Source: Ursus arctos (taxonomy: Eukaryota > Chordata > Mammalia > Carnivora > Ursidae). From it: DNA of 64,000 bases. The translations under genes and the position numbers were made by a program. The DNA is taken from the NCBI RefSeq assembly GCF_023065955.2, contig NW_026623008.1:25385001-25449000 (forward strand), written 5' to 3'. The notes below the pieces were generated by a model, which was not told the DNA's origin, did not search any database, and saw nothing but the letters and a program-made list of their open reading frames with translations. Below are positions 53,521-63,386 of the stretch, in pieces (position 1 is the first letter of the stretch; every line of letters begins with the position of its first letter).

Positions 53521-53824
53521 TCCCCTCAAGCCTGGCCGCCTTTCCGAGCTGCCCCTCCTGCTGAGGGAGCCTCACCCTCACTTGCAGCCCCAGGCTCCAA
53601 TGATCCCCCGTGCCAGTCACCCCTAAAGCAAGAGCAGCGTGAGGCCCATTGACCTTCCACAGCCCTCCAGAAGTCTGGTGGGTAACTCTTTCTCTATCTC
53701 CGTGCGAAGCTCTCTCAAATTCAGCAAAGACACAAGACCCGTGGCCTTCTTGGGAAGGGAAGGAGGTCTAGAGGCACCGTGACCTCCTTGAGATCATACC
53801 TAAGTCCTCCTTCACAGCAGAGTT

Positions 53825-53930
53825 TAGAGCGGGAAAAGACTTGTTACTGCCCGTTTTACAGGAGGCAAAACTGAGACTCTGGAGACAGATGAGATGAGAT
53901 TAGAACCCACGAACGTGTGATTGTTGGTTT
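53825..53930 (-). mobile_element. MIR SINE fragment
   Basis: 'gttactgcccgttttacaggaggcaaaactgagactctggagacagatgagatg' is the antisense MIR middle. Confidence 0.6.
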
Positions 53931-53999
53931 CAACAGCCAAGTGATGGAGCCTCTTGAAGGCTGTTTTGAAATATTCTCTTCCTCACCTGCCCTGTTTTT

Positions 54000-54140
54000 G
54001 CTTTTTCCCCCATCTTCTCCTCTCCCCCTCTCTCTCCTCCCCTTTTGTGCTCCTTCCTCCCTCCCTCCCTCCCTTCCTTCCTTCCTTCCTTCTTTCCTTC
54101 CTTCCTTCCTTCCTCTCATTCTCCTTCTCTCATTTCCCTC
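54000..54140. repeat. (CCTT)n polypyrimidine tract
   Basis: CT-rich for 140 bp with a TTCC/CCTT core at 54057-54113. The mirror-symmetric polypyrimidine could form triplex (H-DNA). Lysine/arginine/glutamate- or proline/serine-rich frames across it are artefacts. Confidence 0.96.
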
Positions 54141-54144
54141 CTCC

Positions 54145-54530
54145 AAGCCATCTAAGGTGGGTCTGTTGGTATTTTTGTCATTCTTTCCTGAGAAATAGCA
54201 GTGAATTTCAACAAATGTGAATTGCGGAGAAATAGGACAGTGATAGTTGAGCAGAAGTGGGGATGCTTCCAGCCACATTTCATCGTGCCCCTGACTGGCA
54301 GGGCTGGGGTCCTGGTGTGAGTTCTTCGGCCCCCCAAGTCCCTCCGGCTCTCGGTGGGGCAGCAGACTCTGCTCTCCAGCCCTACCCAGCCAGCAGCTAC
54401 GGGCACATCCAGCCCCCTCGGGTCTCCCTCACCTCTTCTGTCGGTTTTATCTCCACCCTGTGCCAAAGAAGGGGTTGCCGCAGATCCGCTCACTCTGCCG
54501 TCCTTCCTCCGAGTCAGGATCCGAGGACAG
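54145..54530. other. unassigned DNA
   Basis: No repeat or gene recognised. Overlapping frames on both strands (54152-54616) look accidental. Confidence 0.4.
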
Positions 54531-54534
54531 GAAG

Positions 54535-54720
54535 GTGGAGATGCAGTCTCGGCCCTAAAGGAGTTCACAGGTCAGTGAAGAGACAGAGACACAATCAGAT
54601 GAAGACAGTACAGTGAAGTGAAAAGGAGACTAGAAGCCTGGGCCAATGTCATGGGCACGGGAGGAGTTGGCTGGGGCTTCAGGGGCTCCTGGAGGGCAGA
54701 CAGGGCGGGAGGTGTGGCTA
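54535..54720 (-). mobile_element. L2 LINE fragment
   Basis: 'ggagatgcagtctcggccctaaaggagttcacaggtcagtgaagagacagag' is the antisense L2 end ('ccctcaaggagctcacagtctagtgggggagac'). Confidence 0.65.
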
Positions 54721-54797
54721 AGCCAGGAGGACCCGGATCACCAGGTCTGGGCTACCACAAACTCCAAAGTAACAGCAGTATCTTAGGGGCCTGAGTG

Positions 54798-54800
<3 letters not shown>

Positions 54801-54841
<41 letters not shown>
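54801..54841. repeat. (TG)n microsatellite
   Basis: About 20 uninterrupted TG units. Likely polymorphic. Confidence 0.98.
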
Positions 54842-54843
<2 letters not shown>

Positions 54844-54894
54844 GAGTGGCAGAGACTGAAATAGAAACGGGAATTTCTAAACCGTTCTAATGGA

Positions 54895-55095
54895 GGCGAT
54901 ACAGGCTAGTGGTAAGGACGCTGGTGGAGTCAGATGAACTTGACCGTCACTCACCAATCTGTGTGACTTCGGGCAGGACCTTTAAGCTCCATTTTACCAC
55001 CGATACGACAGAATGATAATAGTACCTATTTGTAGATGTATTCTGAGGGTTACGTAAATTAATACGTGGCAAGTCTTAAGAAAGGCGCCTGATCT
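54895..55095 (+). mobile_element. MIR SINE
   Basis: 'ggctagtggtaaggacgctggtggagtcagatgaacttgaccg', 'ctgtgtgacttcgggcaggacctttaagctcc', 'aatgataatagtacctatttgtagatg' is sense MIR from its tRNA-related start. Confidence 0.82.
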
Positions 55096-55099
55096 AGAG

Positions 55100-55735
55100 A
55101 AGCGTGTACATCAGTACACAAAGGTCCGTTGCTGTTCGTACTGTGTTAAAGAATAACTAAACCAACCCACGCGAAGCATTCGGCCCAGGGCCTAAAACAG
55201 GGTCGGGCAGCCCCAGGGGGTGGTCTCAACATTACTGGGTACCAGGGCTCCGCTCCTCAGGGACAACAGACATCAGGCATGGTGGGAACAGGGTTCCAGA
55301 CCCCCCTCGTCACAAGGAGCGGGACTGTGGGAACATGGGTGTTGGCGGAGTGGGAAGGTTGGATGCTCCCTGGAGGTGGGGGCGGCGAGGCAGGCAGCAA
55401 GGGGTCGAGTCCGTGTTTGGCCGGCCACCACCAGAGGCCATGTTCGGATGACGCCCAGAACCGCGGCTGGGGAGATGAGGACAACCCTTACCACGGAGGT
55501 GACATTTCAGTGAGACGCGAGAAGATACGTGGGCGTTTTCCAAGATTATGTACCGAACGAGTCACATAAATGTCATTTCCACCACACTTCTTGAAATAGC
55601 GTCACATGACTTTCTAGAATACCGGTCCGTGCTTTTTAAAGCTAAGCTTTGTTGTTATGTGGTTGGAAGCTAGCGTGGACTACAGCTACAGACGACTGGC
55701 AATAGATGAGGAGCACCAGTCTTCCCGGGGAAGAC
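55100..55735. other. unassigned DNA
   Basis: 55150-55210 (GGCCCAGGGCCTAAAACAGG) may be a residual MIR/L2 end. Overlapping frames at 55220-55570 on both strands have no support. 55570-55720 is AT-richer and non-repeat. Confidence 0.4.
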
Positions 55736-55754
55736 ATTTAGAGCTGGAGCCTGG

Positions 55755-55955
55755 GGGCGCCTGGGTGGCACAGCGGTTAGGCATCTGCCTTCGGCTCAGG
55801 GCGTGATCCTGGCGTTATGGGATCGAGCCCCACATCAGGCTCCTCTGCTATGAGCCTGCTTCTTCCTCTCCCACTCCCCCTGCTTGTGTTCCCTCTCTCG
55901 CTGGCTGTCTCTGTCTCTGTCGAATAAATAAATAAAATCTTAAAAAAAAAAAAAA
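55755..55955 (+). mobile_element. ursid-type SINEC
   Basis: Full-length SINE. TSD AGA(G/A)CTGGAGCCTGG at 55740-55754 and 55956-55970, one mismatch. Nearly identical in sequence and orientation to the copy at 56523. Confidence 0.97.
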
Positions 55956-55989
55956 AGAACTGGAGCCTGGAACTCAGGAATTATTTGCT

Positions 55990-56115
55990 TGTCTGTATGA
56001 ACACGAAGCTGATACACTGGGAGGCGTGTTACCCCTTACAAGTCACTGCAGCTTATTGAATCCTCAGAAACACCCTCTGAGGTAAGTCTCAGGATCCGCT
56101 CGTTACACCGGAGGC
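55990..56115 (-). mobile_element. possible MIR fragment
   Basis: 'cagcttattgaatcctcagaaacaccctctgaggtaagtctcagg' and 'cgttacaccggaggcaacg' are spaced as in antisense MIR. Confidence 0.5.
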
Positions 56116-56119
56116 AACG

Positions 56120-56375
56120 TGGGAGCTCAGTTCTCTGGGGCTTCTTCCTGGAGCCGATGTAAACCCTTCTTTGGGACCCCAGGGTAGACTCCTAACACAC
56201 CATTCATGATCCTGCAGCCAGGCTCCTCCTTACCTCTGATGGCACCTGAGGAAAAGCCGGCTCTGGGGCTTGGTATGCCGTTGGGGCCACCAACCGGCAA
56301 AGCCAAAGGCCTGAGTGTACCTCTCTGGTGAATTTTCTGAAATGTCAGAGACTCTGGTATAAGAAAAGAGGACAA
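56120..56375. other. unassigned DNA
   Basis: No repeat or gene recognised. A minus-strand open frame of 82 residues (56127-56375) has no family resemblance. Confidence 0.4.
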
Positions 56376-56379
56376 AGCC

Positions 56380-56900
56380 CTTTGGGGTAGTCCGTTTTAT
56401 GTGTCAGTTTAGCTAGGGCTACAATCCCCAGTTATCCAACCAAACAGTGATTGAGGTGTTGCTGTGAATTTTGTGGGTGTGATTCAAGTCCATAAGCCGT
56501 TGACTAGAAGTAAGACAGATCACGGGGCGCCTGGGTGGCACAGCGGTTAAGCGTCTGCCTTCGGCTCAGGGCGTGATCCCGGCGTTATGGGATCGAGCCC
56601 CACATCAGGCTCTTCTGCTATGAGCCTGCTTCTTCCTCTCCCACTCCCCCTGCTTGTGTTCCCTCTCTCGCTGGCGGTCTCTATCTCTGTCGAATAAATA
56701 AATAAAATCTTTAAAAAAAAAAAAAAAGAAGTAAGACAGATCAGCGCAGAGAACCTGGGTGGGCCTGACTTAATCAGTTGAAAGGCAGTAAGAGCGGCTG
56801 GGGCTTCCCTGAGGAAGGAGAAAGTCTACCTGTGGGCGGCAGCTTCACGCACGTCATGCCAGAAAGGACACAATTATGAGAGGGAACACAATGAGGCAAG
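56380..56900 (+). mobile_element. old LTR-like repeat, family uncertain, split by a SINE
   Basis: 'tatgtgtcagtttagctagggctacaatccccagttatccaacc', 'gaggtgttgctgtgaattttgtgggtgtgattcaagtccataagccgttgact' then, after the SINE, 'ggtgggcctgacttaatcagttgaaagg'. This phrase order belongs to a frequent mammalian repeat that I cannot name with certainty. Confidence 0.55.
56523..56726 (+). mobile_element. ursid-type SINEC
   Basis: Full-length SINE with a perfect 17-bp TSD AGAAGTAAGACAGATCA at 56506-56522 and 56727-56743. Confidence 0.98.
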
Positions 56901-56904
56901 AAAG

Positions 56905-57780
56905 AGAGAAACCAAGAGCATTTTCTCCAACCCTTCCCCGACTTGGGGACCAGGAATGAAGTCCTCTCATCTCTGAGCAAGCAGGGGACAGGGAGGGCGA
57001 GAAGGGCTCCCCCACAGGGGGCGCCACCTGTGAACACACCTTCCTCTCAGCACAACGCTCAAACACGGCTCCAAGCACTCAACTTAACAAAGGTATTTTA
57101 GGCTCAGCCCTTCCTGCATCGCAACTTCTTTCAAAATTCCCTCCCCTTCGGTTCCTCCCTTGATGGTGACAGGGGACTTTCTAGAGAGATGGGAGGTAGC
57201 AGCTTGAATGTGCAGCTGCATATCCTCTCCAGAGACGTTTGTCCTCAGAAGTCTGACCGCAAAATCGTACTGCCCACTCTCGTCTTGCGGTGGCTTGCGA
57301 TGTACGGCCCTGGCCGGGAACGGCCTCTGGCACGTCTGGGAACTCCCAGGTTCTGGGCATCCGTGCCATCATTCATATGTGTTGTCTTCGAAGTCCAACA
57401 AAAACCACAATTCCATTCACCCTGAGGATCCCAGCTCAGACAGTCTAACTGCACCCCAGTCCACACAGCAGGTTTTAAAAATCTTACAATAAAAGCGAGG
57501 GCTGGATATTACAGAGTTATAAAAAGCATTATCCAGGGAAACAAAGACAAAGAAGGCTGAGGCCAGCTGACTGCAGGCCCCTGCCTGGGAAGCTCAGTGC
57601 CCAATATAGCTCTCCCCAAATCCTCCCGGGTATTTCCCTTTTAAGCATCCCCAGCGCTGGGCTGCCGAACGATGCCTGCTGCCTGCACATTGCTGGAGGA
57701 TAAACTCCTCATTCCCAAGCGAGACTCACGGGAAGCTTCATACAGAGGTCCCCTCACCCTCAGCTCCCTCCACCAGCCAC
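56905..57780. other. unassigned DNA
   Basis: No confident gene or repeat. 57480-57560 (GGATATTACAGAGTTATAAA, AAGCATTATCCAGGGAAAC) is AT-rich and could be conserved. Frames at 57180-57490 on both strands are unsupported. Confidence 0.4.
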
Positions 57781-57784
57781 CACC

Positions 57785-57975
57785 CCAGGCTCCAACTTCA
57801 CTGTGTCCCCAGGGTTCCTGGAGCACGCCACACATTTTTACGTCTCCCTGAAGCCTAGGAGCCTGGAACGCCCTTCCCTAATCTCTGCCTCATTGTCTAC
57901 TTCTCTAAGCGCTACCTCGAGAGTCTCCTTCCCTGTGAATCCGACATTCTGTGGCAGCCGTGAGTGCTGCGTTTT
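57785..57975 (+). mobile_element. L2 LINE fragment
   Basis: 'caacttcactgtgtccccagggttcctggagcacgccacac', 'gagcctggaacgcccttccctaatctctgcc' is sense L2 ('ttcctcgaacacgccaagc ... tgcctggaacgctcttcccc'). Confidence 0.72.
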
Positions 57976-57979
57976 TCCT

Positions 57980-58330
57980 ACGTGCCAGGCACACAATAGG
58001 ATCGCATTTCCGGGCTTTTTGTCTTTGAGGCTCTGTGATGAGTTCTGGCCAGTGGGTCTTGAGCAGGATGACACATGTCCCTTCTGGGCCTGAGCACCTG
58101 CTCGCCATGTAACAGTATCTAGGAACTTTGTCTCCCAGTGGCACGGCGAGGAGCAGCATTTCAGAGAGCGGCTGCTCTGATAACCTGGGTCCCAGAGCGG
58201 AAATGATCATGGGGAGCAGAGAGCCCCACCAACCCACAGTGGAGAAAGAGACTTGCTCGAAACCACCAAGCTATGGGAGCTGTTTGTTACTGCAGCATAA
58301 CCTGGCTTGTGCTGACAGATCCACACTCCC
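57980..58330 (+). mobile_element. old interspersed repeat, family uncertain
   Basis: 'gatgagttctggccagtgggtcttgagcaggatgacacatgtcccttctgggcc' and the end 'ccaccaagctatgggagctgtttgttactgcagcataacctggcttgtgctgacag' match a frequent mammalian LTR-like repeat. Confidence 0.6.
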
Positions 58331-58334
58331 TGAC

Positions 58335-58970
58335 TGAGCTGGCTGCTCTGGCCTGACCTGGGCTCAGACAGCACTCTGCCTTCCTCCCGTGCCGGCAGGT
58401 CCTATTGATGTGTTCGTGTGCGCCCCTTCAATGTCAACTAGACCAGGGCCAGTTCAGGGACCCAGGGACCGTTGCCTCATGCACTTTCACATCCCATTAT
58501 TTGGCACAAGCCCTGCCACGTAGTGGGTATCAATACACAATCATTGTGTTGTTATTGGCTCGTTTTTTCTCCTCTTCCCTGTTGTGCGGGTGAGAAAATG
58601 ACCTTGACAGTTTCCCGTTACTCTTGCCGGCTTTCTCCTGCTGCTCAGGTTATCAGAATTGATTTCACTTCTCCTGTTGCCAGTTCAATGGGGGGTCAGG
58701 GAGTCAAACTTGTTCTGGGTCATACATCCTCATCACCCATAAACGTCCCAAGGATCTGGCTCCTGAGCAGTTGTTGTAAGTGAGGGATAGGGCCCTTGAG
58801 ACCACCAATAACTCTGAAGCAGCATTAGCAGGCAGCTGGGGCAGCCCAGACTGCTCCCATCCTCCTAGAAGGTGGAGGAAGGGAGAGAAAGCACTTGCCT
58901 AAATTTCCAGGTTTCCGGGTCTTGCTTCCGTGGTACCTACCTGTCCTAGACCCACTGAAGTATGATGATA
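58335..58970. other. unassigned DNA
   Basis: 58430-58560 (CCAGGGACCGTTGCCTCATG, 'tagtgggtatcaatacacaatcattg') may be a small L2 end. Otherwise nothing recognisable. Confidence 0.4.
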
Positions 58971-58977
58971 AAACTAG

Positions 58978-59010
<33 letters not shown>

Positions 59011-59020
59011 CACGCACACA
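58978..59020. repeat. (CA)n microsatellite
   Basis: About 21 units of CA with three CG interruptions near the right end. Confidence 0.97.
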
Positions 59021-59024
59021 TTTG

Positions 59025-59720
59025 AAAGCTTCACCCCATGGCTGTGGACCAGTAGGATCTGGGTCTGGAAGGAACTCCCCTGGGTCTGGGAATCATCAAC
59101 TGCCCCATTTCTTAAGCCTGGGCAGGCAAAGCTTCAGGGACCTGAGGAAGCATGGAGCCAGAGCCTTTATCACTGCTTCACCCTTTGATGGGACTGCCCT
59201 CTATCATGGGCTTGGTGCCTCACTCTGACCCCAGCTCTCTGTCAGACTTGGGCCTCAAGCTGACTTGTAGCCTGGTGGATTCTGACCCCTGGGTCGACTT
59301 CCACACCAGTCCCTCTTCCTTCCTTGAGACAAACATCCTTTTGGAAGCTCTCACACTGGCCCAGAGAGACCTCCCTGTCTGACACTCCACCCGATGCTGG
59401 GAACCACCTTGCCTGGAAGCCCCGCCCCTGTGCCCACCATGCCCCACCTCTGCAGACAAGCTCACCAAATGCAGCCCTGCCAGGAGGAGTGGAGTCTACC
59501 AGGCTCCTCTGGATGCGGTGACTTGGGCAAGTTGCCAGAGACAACCCTGCTTTCTCACTCATTTCTCCCTGGCTGGTCAAATCCATCAGTTTCTCCTTAT
59601 CAAGAGTCCACTGTGTCTTCTGGCCCCATGCCATAAGAAAGATGCAAAGAAGTCACGCTCGCCACCTAAGGTATATCCTGATTCCCCACCTCAACTGGGA
59701 ATTGTCTGGCTATAGGGAAG
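59025..59720. other. unassigned GC-rich DNA
   Basis: No repeat or gene recognised. Overlapping frames on both strands between 59150 and 59715 lack splice context or family resemblance. Confidence 0.42.
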
Positions 59721-59724
59721 AAAA

Positions 59725-60160
59725 GTCCCTCTCATGAACTAAGCTACAGGGAGTAGCCCTTGCAGGAACTGGACATTTGTATGGAAGAGTGCACTGATGA
59801 CCCCGAATCTTCACTTCTCCCTTATTGCCATGCCTTTGGCCATGTGACTTGCTTTGGCCAATGAAATCAGGACAAGCGTCATGTGCCCAAAGCTTCCACA
59901 AGCATGTGCGTGATTGGACTTGCTGTCTTGTGCTTTGCCACGGCCATGAGAACAGCATGCCTGGGCCAGCCCATTAGTGTCAGGGGGGAAAGGAGGGCCA
60001 TGTGAAGCTGAGCCAGTATCCACCGACCCCTCCCTAGATCGGCCCATCCCAGCTGACCAAAAGAGGCATAGGCTACATGACTACTTGGCGCATGACACTG
60101 AGACTTTGTGGTGTTTGTTACGCAGTACCTGGGGGCAGTTGTTAACCAATATAGGTGTCA
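59725..60160 (+). mobile_element. old interspersed repeat, family uncertain
   Basis: 'atgcctttggccatgtgacttgctttggccaatgaaatcagg', 'acgtcatgtgcccaaagcttcc'-like text, 'catgcctgggccagcccattag' and 'gagactttgtggtgtttgttacgcagtacc' follow a frequent mammalian LTR-like consensus ('ccatatgacttgctttggccaatgagatg ... ggtttgttacgcagca'). Confidence 0.65.
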
Positions 60161-60164
60161 AGCA

Positions 60165-61135
60165 GGATTCTTCCCGTTTCTATTTCTGCTCTCAGATTCC
60201 TCACGGTCTTTTGTCTCTTCTTCTCCCGGCTCTTCTGCTTCATCTATTCTTTTTCTAAAGGTCCGCTGCTTTGGTTTCTCTTCCCCTTACACATGATTCC
60301 CTCGTAGATTCCCAAGCTGGTTCTCGGGGTATCCACCGTCAGCCCTAGAGTGTCTCAGCCTCAGACCACGTCCATCGTCAAATCTGAGACACAGAAGACT
60401 TACCCACTTATCCACTCCTCGGTGGAACTTGATGGCCAATCAGGAAGAAACACAACTTCAAAACACAAAGGAATGTTCTATGCTTCCAGCATAGGTGCAG
60501 TGGAGGTGAAGGAACAGTGTTCCTTTCTCTGAGTCCCCCAGGGAAATGTCTTGCCAGAGCAGTAAAAAGCCAAAACCAAGTTCCTTAGCAGGTCTTTCTG
60601 TTACTTATGCAAATAATCATCTGTCGCAGGGAGGAGACTGCGCTGGGATTGCTCCCTAGGTAGGTTGGTGGCGGGGGGGGGAGGTATCTGAGATCAAGAA
60701 GACTAGGGAAACTGAGGCAGCAGTAAGTCTGGCCCTGAAGGAATGGCACGAGAAATGAGGAAGGAATCCAGTTACATTTGGAGCTAACTAGTGAGGGCCA
60801 AGAGGAAGACCAATACAATGGGTGTATCACCAGACACAAAAACACCAGACCACACAACGAATTCTGAGTTCTACCCATGCTGATGGGTGACTCTGGTTAA
60901 AGAGGGCGGGTAAGTCAGGACATTCACAGATGCCACAGGACAGGCAGTGGCAGGCCAGCGCATGGACACATGTGGAGGCCAGCAGCCAATCCTGAGGTAG
61001 GCAACTGGCTGAGTCCCGTGGTCTCATAATCACCTCCCTTGGGTGCCAACCAATCTCGAGGGAGTTGCACATTTAGAAAGGTGGATGAAACCAAGGGTTA
61101 GAGAAAAAATAGAGAGCTGGAACTCTTGTTTGACC
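60165..61135. other. unassigned DNA with a G-run
   Basis: A G9 run lies near 60673. No named repeat or gene. Frames at 60350-61072 are unsupported. Confidence 0.42.
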
Positions 61136-61139
61136 GCAA

Positions 61140-61690
61140 AAAATTTGGTAGAGACGTTCTGGAAACTGTTATGGAAATATTTACCGAAACTGAGTCATGT
61201 CAAGTCTATAACCCAGCGATCCTCTCCTGGGTGTAGAGCGTGAGACGTTCCTGACCAGACTCATGAGACGTGTGCACCAGAATGAGCGTCCTGGTGCTGC
61301 TTCTGGTCAGCTGAAGGCTGGCAGAATGGACGAGAGAAGGGGGGAGTCCACCTGAAGCAGTGAACCGGCTATACAAAGAGCAACAGGAATAGATCTTTAG
61401 AGCGTAGTGCGGAGTGAAAAAAAAAGTAAGAAACAGAACAAGATTTATGGCACAATACCATTAGCATAAATTAAAAACACATACACACCACAAAACAAAG
61501 TTATATTTTAACAAGGATCCATGAGTATGTTGGGCCATATATCAAACACACTGGAGTGAATACCAAGGGTAGGAGAAGGGATAGGCGTGAGGACTGAGGA
61601 TTAAGTGGGAAAAAGCCCATAAAACAAGGGAAGGCCCCGCACAGACTTTCTATGGTAATGAATGTAATAAGCATAATTTCCATATCTGAG
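61140..61690 (+). mobile_element. old L1M/HAL1-like 3' fragment
   Basis: 'tggaaactgttatggaaatatttaccgaaactgagtcatg', 'ataacccagcgatcctctcctgggtgtagagcgtgagacg', 'agtgcggagtgaaaaaaaaagtaagaaacag' and 'tggcacaataccattagcataaatt' follow the old L1 ORF2-end/3' UTR order. Confidence 0.6.
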
Positions 61691-61854
61691 ATCTGTTGTT
61701 TGTTTTTCATCTCAAGTGAGTCTACGGTGGGGCTGGTTTTGGGGTGAGACCATCTTAACCGCTGGCTGTGGGGATCATGGGGGACAAGGTGTCACAAAGA
61801 TCCCTGGGGGAGGGGCCGCAGTCAGGTGCGGGGAGGCAAGGAATGGAGGGGCCG

Positions 61855-62080
61855 GAGGCGCAGGCTTCAGAATCAGACAGTCCCTGGTTACAGTCTTGAC
61901 TTGGCCACAAACTAATTGTGTGACCTTGGGCAAGTCATGTGGCTGTTGGAAGTTCACTTCACTCTCCAAACCTCCGTCTCCTCGTCTATAAAATGGAAAT
62001 AACAATACTTGGGTGTGGAGGTCAAACGAGATGATGCTTGCAAAGGGTTCAGCACTGTGCTTGGCTTCATAAACAGCGGA
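61855..62080 (+). mobile_element. MIR SINE
   Basis: 'caggcttcagaatcagacagtccctggttacag', 'ctaattgtgtgaccttgggcaagtcatgtggctgttgg', 'cctccgtctcctcgtctataaaatggaaataacaatac', 'cagcactgtgcttggc' give a nearly full sense MIR. Confidence 0.92.
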
Positions 62081-62084
62081 CCTT

Positions 62085-62915
62085 CTTCTCCTGGGGTTTT
62101 TACCCAGTGCCCCAACCCCACTAATTCTCGGAATTGAAAATGTAACTTCATCTCCATGGTTCTTGGTCAGCTGCTTTCTGATGGGAGAGGGGCTGGATCA
62201 GCAGCTGCCGGGGCCACTATTGGGACAGCAGTGAGTGCCTGGGACCAGGCTGGGAGGCCTGCTGGCAGCTTCCCAGGGGCTGGACAGATCGACAGGCTAC
62301 AATCCAGGAGCAGCCAGGTCAGGCCAATGGGAGGAGGGGGTGTATAAAAATAATCATCAATCCAGAGCATGGGGTGGGGGAAGGGCACAGGGGATGGGAG
62401 GGTGTTGTGACCTTAAGAGACCAGAGAAAGGTCAGGTAAGAATGGAGGCCCAGGGCCCCTTCTTTCTGCTCCCTACCTGCCCATTCAGAGTCCCTGTCCC
62501 AGCCCCCATCTTAAAAGTAGTACTCTGCACTGGACCATTCCCCTTTGAAGCTTTCTTCCTCCAAATAGGATCACAATTTGTGCTTTCCCCATGTTGGTAG
62601 AAACCTGACTACGGTTTTCTTTGAAGGCAGACAGGACCCTTGCCCTCTGGGCATTTCACTCCACACCGTGTAAATGCTGTGTGCGCTTTACATCAAAGCC
62701 TGAGACATCTGTGTGCACTCCTTATGTGGAGGTCCCCCTCCTTCTTGGCATAAGCTCCCCTGGGAAGTATGATCTAGCCTCCCTGGAAATCTCCTGGGCT
62801 AGAGGCCTGCCTGAAGTCCTCGTTTGGCTTTCTCTTTCATTTTCCCGTATGCCTTCAATCATACAGTCTTGTTGTAAATATCTCTGCACTCTATCCGCTT
62901 CTTTCCATTTCCTGT
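62085..62915. other. unassigned DNA
   Basis: No named repeat or gene. A G-rich stretch lies at 62325-62402. Frames at 62156-62600 are unsupported. Confidence 0.42.
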
Positions 62916-62919
62916 GTCC

Positions 62920-63380
62920 TGACCATAGTCCAAGTCAACGTCTTCTTTAGCTTGGACCATGACAGAGGCTCCCCCTGCCCCTGGTCCCCACGCCCAGGCC
63001 ACCCCTCTCCCATCAGTTCTTCGTGCAGCTCCAAGAGTGATGTCTCTGTAATGTAAATACGAATCGGTATCAGTCTCTTGCATAAAAGTTTTCAGTGTCT
63101 TCCCATTACCTGACGACAGGATCCAAACCCCTTAACATGTGACACAGGGCCTTGCACCAGCCAGCCCCTGTTGAGATCCATCCAGGTCACTGCAACTTCC
63201 CATGACTGCCCCAGCCAGATGGCGTGTCCTTTACAGCCTTAGTGCTCCAAACCCTCTCCTGCCCCCGGACTTCACACATGTTTGTCCCTCCTCCTACTTG
63301 GCTAACTCCTACTTGCTTTCAAAGATTAATTTCACTTCCTCCAGGAAGCCTGCCCTGATGATCCAAGTCCATACTAAGGG
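62920..63380 (+). mobile_element. L2 LINE segment
   Basis: Sense L2 over about 460 bp: 'tcttctttagcttggaccatgacagaggctcccc', 'gtgcagctccaagagtgatgtctctgtaatgtaaatacgaatcgg', 'caggatccaaaccccttaacatgtgacacagggccttg', 'atttcacttcctccaggaagcctgccctgatg'. Confidence 0.85.
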
Positions 63381-63386
63381 TCTTGT

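Noticed and set aside
53856..54278. 140-residue lysine/glycine-rich frame
   Set aside because: Arises from the polypyrimidine CCTT tract read on the minus strand.
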